Positions 60,284-64,000 of a stretch of 64,000 nt of DNA are shown piece by piece. The stretch spans positions 310,001 through 374,000 of the forward strand of contig CAZNDO010000001.1 of NCBI GenBank assembly GCA_964571855.1, in the 5' to 3' direction. Position 1 is the first letter of the stretch. Each line of letters begins with the position of its first letter. The position numbers and the translations under genes were made by a program. The notes beneath the pieces are model-generated. The model made no database searches, was not told where the DNA came from, and was given only the letters and a program-made list of their open reading frames with translations. Source of the DNA: CAYYFX01 sp964571855. GTDB lineage: Bacteria > ARS69.

Positions 60284-60715
60284 TCATCCGCCGCGCGCCC
60301 TTAACACAGATCGCGTACTGAACTCCGGTGCCTCTTCGTACACGTCCTGAAGCAACTCATGAAAGGTCTTGGACGCCACCTCTGCGACCGTTTGTTCAAC
60401 GAGGGCGACGAGGGTCGCGTCAGAGAGAGCCTCAAGCACGGCTTGACCGCGACGACGTCCGGCATCGGTGATCTCGTAAGCGCTTCGACGACCAGCTGGA
60501 GTAGCCGTCTTGATCAGTTGCCTCGCTTCTCCCTCTTCGACAGCCGAGTAGACATCAGGACTGAATGGCCCGTAGAGGTAGGGCACGAATCGGAACGGCA
60601 CCCATCGATTCCCCGAGCGTCTCCAGACCAGGAAGAGGGCCTTCATAAGCTGTACCCGATCAAGAGGCCGGATCGCCAAGAGTGCCAGCACCCAGTCAAG
60701 CTGAGCATGCTTCAC
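60284..60715 (-). CDS. Small soluble winged-helix-like protein (YwgA/DUF4065-like)
   Basis: A 143-residue protein of unknown function. The N-terminal MKHAQLDWVLALLAIRPLDRVQLMKALFLVWR, then FVPYLYGPFSPDVYSAVEEGEARQLI and SAYEITDAGRRRGQAVLEAL have the look of a winged-helix domain related to the YwgA/DUF4065-like group, a fold also found in some antitoxins and phage-related regulators. The ATG is supported by GGAGGAG upstream. It is last in an apparent three-gene group in the low-GC islet. Confidence 0.75.
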   Translation of the reverse strand: MKHAQLDWVLALLAIRPLDRVQLMKALFLVWRRSGNRWVPFRFVPYLYGPFSPDVYSAVEEGEARQLIKTATPAGRRSAYEITDAGRRRGQAVLEALSDATLVALVEQTVAEVASKTFHELLQDVYEEAPEFSTRSVLRARGG

Positions 60716-60730
60716 GAAGCACTCCTCCGG

Positions 60731-61255
60731 TTAGGCGGGAGCGAATTCGGTCAGGGTCGAGGTCTCCGGGATCTCGGTTGGGTACTCCATGGCACTCGAG
60801 ACTCGCCTAGACAACGCAAAGAGATTCGGCGCGGCGTGCAGCACGAACCAAGCACTCACGGACCTCTCCAGAACGGCCAGCCCGACCGCGACAACATACT
60901 CAAGGTGGATGCGTGCCAGCGTCTCATTGGCGGTCTTCTCAAGCTCTTGCTGAAGATGCGCCCGAGCACGTCTGAGTCCGTCGTCGTCCCGATAAAGGAT
61001 TGCCGCGATCCCTACACGCAATAGGGTTATCCGAGACATCGACGCGATCGTTCGGGCAATCGAGCTGTCTAGGTACTGGAAGACCCAGTTCGTGGATCTG
61101 ATCTCGCCCTGCATCGCCAGTTCGCGCAGGGCGTCCCGCAGAGCGTAGAGGCGATACTTCGATGTGAGAACACTTACATCCTCCGCCTGTCTGCGCAGGT
61201 GATCTAGATAGATCACGCCGCAGAGCACAAGGACGGCCATTACCGGCACTGTCAC
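60731..61255 (-). CDS. Small membrane protein of unknown function (second gene of the islet)
   Basis: A 174-residue protein with an N-terminal hydrophobic segment (VPVMAVLVLCGVIYL), a soluble central part rich in Arg/Ala, and a possible second segment (YVVAVGLAVLERSVSAWFVLHAA). I do not recognise a family. The GTG is chosen because it overlaps the upstream stop (GTGA); an earlier start would add 22 residues. Confidence 0.68.
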   Translation of the reverse strand: MTVPVMAVLVLCGVIYLDHLRRQAEDVSVLTSKYRLYALRDALRELAMQGEIRSTNWVFQYLDSSIARTIASMSRITLLRVGIAAILYRDDDGLRRARAHLQQELEKTANETLARIHLEYVVAVGLAVLERSVSAWFVLHAAPNLFALSRRVSSAMEYPTEIPETSTLTEFAPA

Positions 61256-61641
61256 TTCCCCCTTCCGCGCGATGGATGAAGGGACGACCCCGTCAAGGCC
61301 TGCTGATGAGCGGTCTTCCATTCTGCCAACCGGTCTATCTCGCGCTGCATTGCTGCCTGCCGGCGGCTGCAGACCATGCCCTGAGCGAGGATGATCAACG
61401 CTCCAAGTGCTCCGACGACGAGTAGCCGCGTCGTGTCCTCGAGGCCCTTGCCGAGGACGTACAGGTCAACGATCTCCCTCTTCTGGTCCGCGGATGCGTA
61501 CCTTGTCACGAACAAGTACGCCAGAAGCAGCACCACGCCGGGGAGGCCGACTCTCTCGATGGCCACGACCAGCGGCTCCAAGACGACGCCGAGCCCTCGA
61601 ACCCACTGCGCTCCGCCCTGCTTCCGTCTGCGATCCCCCAT
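61252..61641 (-). CDS. Small two-helix membrane protein (first gene of the islet)
   Basis: A 129-residue protein with a basic N-terminus, two hydrophobic segments (VGLPGVVLLLAYLFV and LLVVGALGALIILAQGMV) and a C-terminal amphipathic region (RRQAAMQREIDRLAEW) that could form a coiled coil. Unknown family. It probably starts the islet operon; GGAGG lies upstream of the ATG. Two membrane proteins plus a small regulator-like protein is a layout seen in some defence cassettes, but nothing here proves it. Confidence 0.7.
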   Translation of the reverse strand: MGDRRRKQGGAQWVRGLGVVLEPLVVAIERVGLPGVVLLLAYLFVTRYASADQKREIVDLYVLGKGLEDTTRLLVVGALGALIILAQGMVCSRRQAAMQREIDRLAEWKTAHQQALTGSSLHPSRGRGK

Positions 61642-61674
61642 CCCCTGGCCGCCTCCGGTGTGGAGTACACAATT

Positions 61675-62289
61675 TCACACACGGCGGATATCCGACAAGG
61701 GCCTTCGGGACCGGTTACCCTTGGAACCCTGCTCGACGAACTGAGTTTCTCCCCTTGCCATGGCCAAGGGTGGCCGGGCAGACCATGCTTCCTTCACGAT
61801 CGCCCACCGCTCGTGGTCACGCCACCTCCCCGCGATCCGCAGGTACCGCGGGGAGTACCCCTCGCGCCGGAAGCCCAGCCGCCTCACGAGCTCGATCGAC
61901 GCATCGTTCCCCGGCTGGATGTTCGCCTCCAGCCGGTGCAGCCGCATGGGGCCGAACGCCCGCGCGATCACCCGGGTCAGCCCCGCCTTCATCAGCCCGC
62001 GCCCCGCGTGCGGCACGAACGCGTAGTACCCGAGGTACCCGCTCTTGAACACGCCGCGCACGATCTCCGAGATGTTCACCACCCCCGCGAGCTCGGACGG
62101 GTCGTCCCCCAGCACCACGAGGAAGCTCACGTGCGTGCGTCCGTCCACGCGCTTCAGCCAGCGGCGGTACTCCGCGGGCGTCCTCGGCGGGGACACGAGG
62201 CTCCCGTGCAGCTTCCGGCTCCGCTGCACCGCGGCCAGGAACGCCGCCTCGTGCCGCGCCGCCGGCGTCACGATCCGCACCGCGCTCAC
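61675..62289 (-). CDS. GNAT acetyltransferase, RimJ/RimL-like, with an atypical tail
   Basis: A 204-residue acetyltransferase (acetyl-CoA-dependent transfer to an amino group). The GNAT core includes ELAGVVNISEIVRGVFKSGYLGYYAFVPHAGRGLMKAGLTRVIARAF and NDASIELVRRLGFRREGYSPRYLRIAGRWRDHERWAI. Family members usually end soon after this; here about 20 further residues (GETQFVEQGSKGNRSRRPLS) run to the stop in sequence of lower GC, suggesting that the original 3' end was replaced where the islet joins. GTG overlaps the upstream GNAT stop (GTGA). Confidence 0.82.
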   Translation of the reverse strand: MSAVRIVTPAARHEAAFLAAVQRSRKLHGSLVSPPRTPAEYRRWLKRVDGRTHVSFLVVLGDDPSELAGVVNISEIVRGVFKSGYLGYYAFVPHAGRGLMKAGLTRVIARAFGPMRLHRLEANIQPGNDASIELVRRLGFRREGYSPRYLRIAGRWRDHERWAIVKEAWSARPPLAMARGETQFVEQGSKGNRSRRPLSDIRRV

Positions 62290-62879
62290 CGGCGCCTCGC
62301 TTCCCACTCCGGTTTCAGCAGCCCCAGGATGAGCGAGTCCTGCACCTCGTCCTCCACGCGGAACCGCTCCCGCAGGAGCCCTTCCCTCCGGAAGCCCATG
62401 CGATCCAGGATGGCCAGGGACTTCTCGTTCCGCGGCTCCACGTCCGCCTCCAGGCGGTGCAGCCCGAGCTTGCCGAACGCGAAGTCGAAGAGCGCGGTCA
62501 GCGCCTCCGTCATCAGACCGCGTCCCCACAGGCGCCGCTGCAGGGCGTAGCCGATCTCCGCGCGCTGATGCCTCCAGTACAACTGGAACAGCGTGCACGT
62601 GCCCACGAGGCGGTCGTCCTCCTTCAGCGCCACCGCCCACTGGAAGCCGTCGCGCTCGCGGAACCACCGGTCGATCTGCTCGAGGTATTCCGTGGCGCGG
62701 CGCGGGTCGGTCCACGCGCGCTCGCTCCAGTACCGCGAAACGTCCTCGTTGGAGAACAGCGCGAAGAGATCCTCCGCGTCGTCCGGGCGCGTGGGGCGAA
62801 GGACCAGGCGCTCCGCCGGCAGCACCGGGAGCGCCGTCCCCCAGTCGTACACGCCCGCCGGCATCCCGGGCCGGCTCAC
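62286..62879 (-). CDS. GNAT acetyltransferase, RimJ/RimL-like
   Basis: A 197-residue GNAT protein with ERLVLRPTRPDDAEDLFALFSNEDVSRYW, WAVALKEDDRLVGTCTLFQLYWRHQRAEIGYALQRRLWGRGLMTEALTAL and EPRNEKSLAILDRMGFRREGLLRERF, the usual order of the family. The GTG overlaps the decarboxylase stop (GTGA); it is about 30% like its downstream neighbour, so they are ancient paralogues rather than a fresh copy. Confidence 0.92.
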   Translation of the reverse strand: MSRPGMPAGVYDWGTALPVLPAERLVLRPTRPDDAEDLFALFSNEDVSRYWSERAWTDPRRATEYLEQIDRWFRERDGFQWAVALKEDDRLVGTCTLFQLYWRHQRAEIGYALQRRLWGRGLMTEALTALFDFAFGKLGLHRLEADVEPRNEKSLAILDRMGFRREGLLRERFRVEDEVQDSLILGLLKPEWEARRR

Positions 62880-64000
62880 GTCCGCCTCGCGAGGGCATCG
62901 TCCGCGGCCGCCCGGAGCCGCGCCAGGATCTCCGGCAGCCACGTCCGATGCTCCGGCTTCATGAGGCAGGACCGGAGGCACTCGAGCGACGCCGTGTCCC
63001 ACACCGACACCGCCTCCGCCTCCACCGCCAGCGCGCGCGGGTAGGCCGCCACCGCCAGGTGCAGGTCCCGCGCCGCGGCCGCCTCGAACACGGCCCGCGC
63101 CCGCGCGGACGCCTCCGACGACCGCTCCGCGCGCACCGCCCAGTTCACGATATCCAGCGACGGCGGCATGAGCGGCGCGAAGCGCGCGTCGTCCCGCAGG
63201 GCGTCGTGCAGCGCCAGGGCCGCCGCCCGCCCCGCGTCCAGCGACCGCGCCAGCGCGCCGCCGCGCACCAGCGGCATCATCCGCATCGTGGTCCACAGCG
63301 CCACCGCGGCCGCGCCCGGCCGGGAGCACTCCAGCGAGATCTCGCCGAGGTGCAGGTCCTTCGACGTGAAGTACGTGTACGGCGAATCGTGCCGGTAGAA
63401 GCGCCCCACGGACGGATCGCGGAAGATCACGCACCCGCAGCCGTAGGGCTGCAGTCCGTGCTTGTGCGGATCCACGACGATCGAGTCGGCGCCGGCGATC
63501 GCGTCGAAAGCCCGTCGCACGGCAGGTTCGAGCGATTCCGAGAGCATGAAGTACCCGCCGTAGGCCGCATCCACGTGCACGCGCACGTCGCGCTCGCGGC
63601 ACACGCCGAGGACCTCCGGCAGAGGGTCCACCGTCCCCGCCGCCGTGGTGCCCAGCGTGACCACCACGGTCCCGATGTCGCCGCCGTGCAGGAGGTCCGC
63701 CAGTCCGTCCACGTCCATCCGTCCGCGCTTGTCCACCGGCACGGACCGGAACGGCACGCCGAGCACGGCGGACAGTCGCGAGTGCGTGTAGTGCGCCAGC
63801 GCCGACGCCGCCACCGCCTTCCCCGGCCGCAGCTCCCGCCCCACCCACAGCGCCTCGAAGTTCGCCATGGTGCCCCCGCCGCAGAGATGCCCGAGGTGCT
63901 CGTCCATGCCGAACATGCGCGCGAGGTCCGCCACCGCCTCCTTCTCCATGGCGGAGCTGGCCCGGCCGCCGTCCAGCGCGTGGTTGTTCGGGTTCAAGGT
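62876..64000 (-). CDS. PLP-dependent amino-acid decarboxylase (group II), partial
   Basis: At least 373 residues of a group II PLP decarboxylase (glutamate, aromatic amino-acid or diaminobutyrate type); its 5' end lies outside the window. The PLP site is VDPHKHG (Schiff-base Lys), with HVDAAYGGYF upstream (Asp) and GGGTMANFEALWVGR near the visible N-terminus (PLP phosphate contact). The first residues (TLNPNNHALDGG) match the start of the conserved catalytic fold, so only a short N-terminal part is missing. Substrate cannot be predicted. Confidence 0.88.
   Translation of the reverse strand, partial: TLNPNNHALDGGRASSAMEKEAVADLARMFGMDEHLGHLCGGGTMANFEALWVGRELRPGKAVAASALAHYTHSRLSAVLGVPFRSVPVDKRGRMDVDGLADLLHGGDIGTVVVTLGTTAAGTVDPLPEVLGVCRERDVRVHVDAAYGGYFMLSESLEPAVRRAFDAIAGADSIVVDPHKHGLQPYGCGCVIFRDPSVGRFYRHDSPYTYFTSKDLHLGEISLECSRPGAAAVALWTTMRMMPLVRGGALARSLDAGRAAALALHDALRDDARFAPLMPPSLDIVNWAVRAERSSEASARARAVFEAAAARDLHLAVAAYPRALAVEAEAVSVWDTASLECLRSCLMKPEHRTWLPEILARLRAAADDALARRT

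Larger units (their letters stand above)
60180..61755. other. Lower-GC accessory islet
   Basis: Base composition falls from about 70% to roughly 55-60% GC between the end of the permease-prefix gene and the last codons of the GNAT gene, with more A/T at third positions. It contains three small genes on the minus strand. No integrase, tRNA or clear direct repeats are seen, so its origin is unknown; it is probably acquired. Confidence 0.65.

Noticed and set aside
61661..61680. Sequence ACACAATTTCACACA resembling the lac operator/promoter region
   Set aside because: The similarity is a short A/T-rich coincidence; there is no palindrome of operator type or lac genes, and vector contamination would extend further.
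1..64000. CRISPR arrays, tRNA or rRNA genes, integrases, transposases
   Set aside because: I looked for regular short repeats, cloverleaf-like ends and typical recombinase motifs on both strands and saw none I could support. A covariance-model search would be needed to exclude small RNAs.

Overview
The window is GC-rich throughout, with densely packed genes, GTG starts and many 4-base ATGA/GTGA gene overlaps. It encodes Gram-negative envelope machinery: a TonB-dependent receptor, ExbB/ExbD/ExbD/TonB, a PorV-like outer-membrane protein, and secreted proteins with FlgD/type-9-like C-terminal modules. This combination suggests an uncultured high-GC member of the FCB / Eisenbacteria-Krumholzibacteria-Gemmatimonadota neighbourhood. 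That placement is inference; no rRNA or tRNA gene was seen to anchor it.

Layout. (1) 16-11346, all on the minus strand: a housekeeping directon, in transcription order threonine aldolase, RecJ-like nuclease, a two-gene glutamine-dependent NAD synthetase, rsmI, a sulfatase, thymidylate kinase, a GT-C-like membrane protein, larB and larC. (2) 11491-13884: a membrane protein with an HELGH motif, a CBS-pair protein, and a Crp/Fnr regulator whose upstream region carries a striking mirrored repeat, closed by a strong terminator. (3) 13940-45257: a large carbohydrate-utilisation locus. The left wing (minus) is lacI, a CBM9-like surface protein, TonB receptor, 1081-aa exported protein, PorV-like protein and a GH144/glycoamylase-type enzyme. 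A plus-strand group holds a GH94-type phosphorylase, a GH1 beta-glucosidase and an SGNH hydrolase. The right wing (minus) is a second GH144-type lipoprotein, an ABC importer (binding protein plus two permeases) and a discoidin/(alpha/alpha)6 glycosidase-like protein. GH94 and GH144/glycoamylase modules are the two non-transferase catalytic parts of cyclic beta-1,2-glucan synthase, so beta-1,2-glucan (sophoro-oligosaccharide) is the most likely substrate. A block of three secreted beta-helix/DNRLRE-like proteins (32503-37404) sits inside this locus. (4) 45327-50588, plus strand: PstS-like protein, TPR protein, ExbB, two ExbD and TonB, probably energising outer-membrane import. (5) 50640-58219: a small exported protein, Xaa-Pro peptidase, aldo/keto reductase, HDOD protein, then chorismate mutase-DAHP synthase coupled to a CmoA homologue and a membrane methyltransferase. 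(6) 58295-60174: a PadR regulator with a near-ideal sigma-70 promoter and its membrane partner. (7) about 60180-61755: a lower-GC islet with three small uncharacterised genes. (8) 61675-64000: two GNAT acetyltransferases and a PLP decarboxylase that runs off the edge.

Most notable observations: three unrelated exported proteins share a short C-terminal W-G-[RK]-[IV]-K-x-x-[YH]-R motif that may be an undescribed sorting tag; the beta-1,2-glucan locus; prephenate-producing and prephenate-using enzymes that are translationally coupled; the mirrored TTGTGG repeats before the Crp gene; a 212-bp hairpin element; and the low-GC islet.
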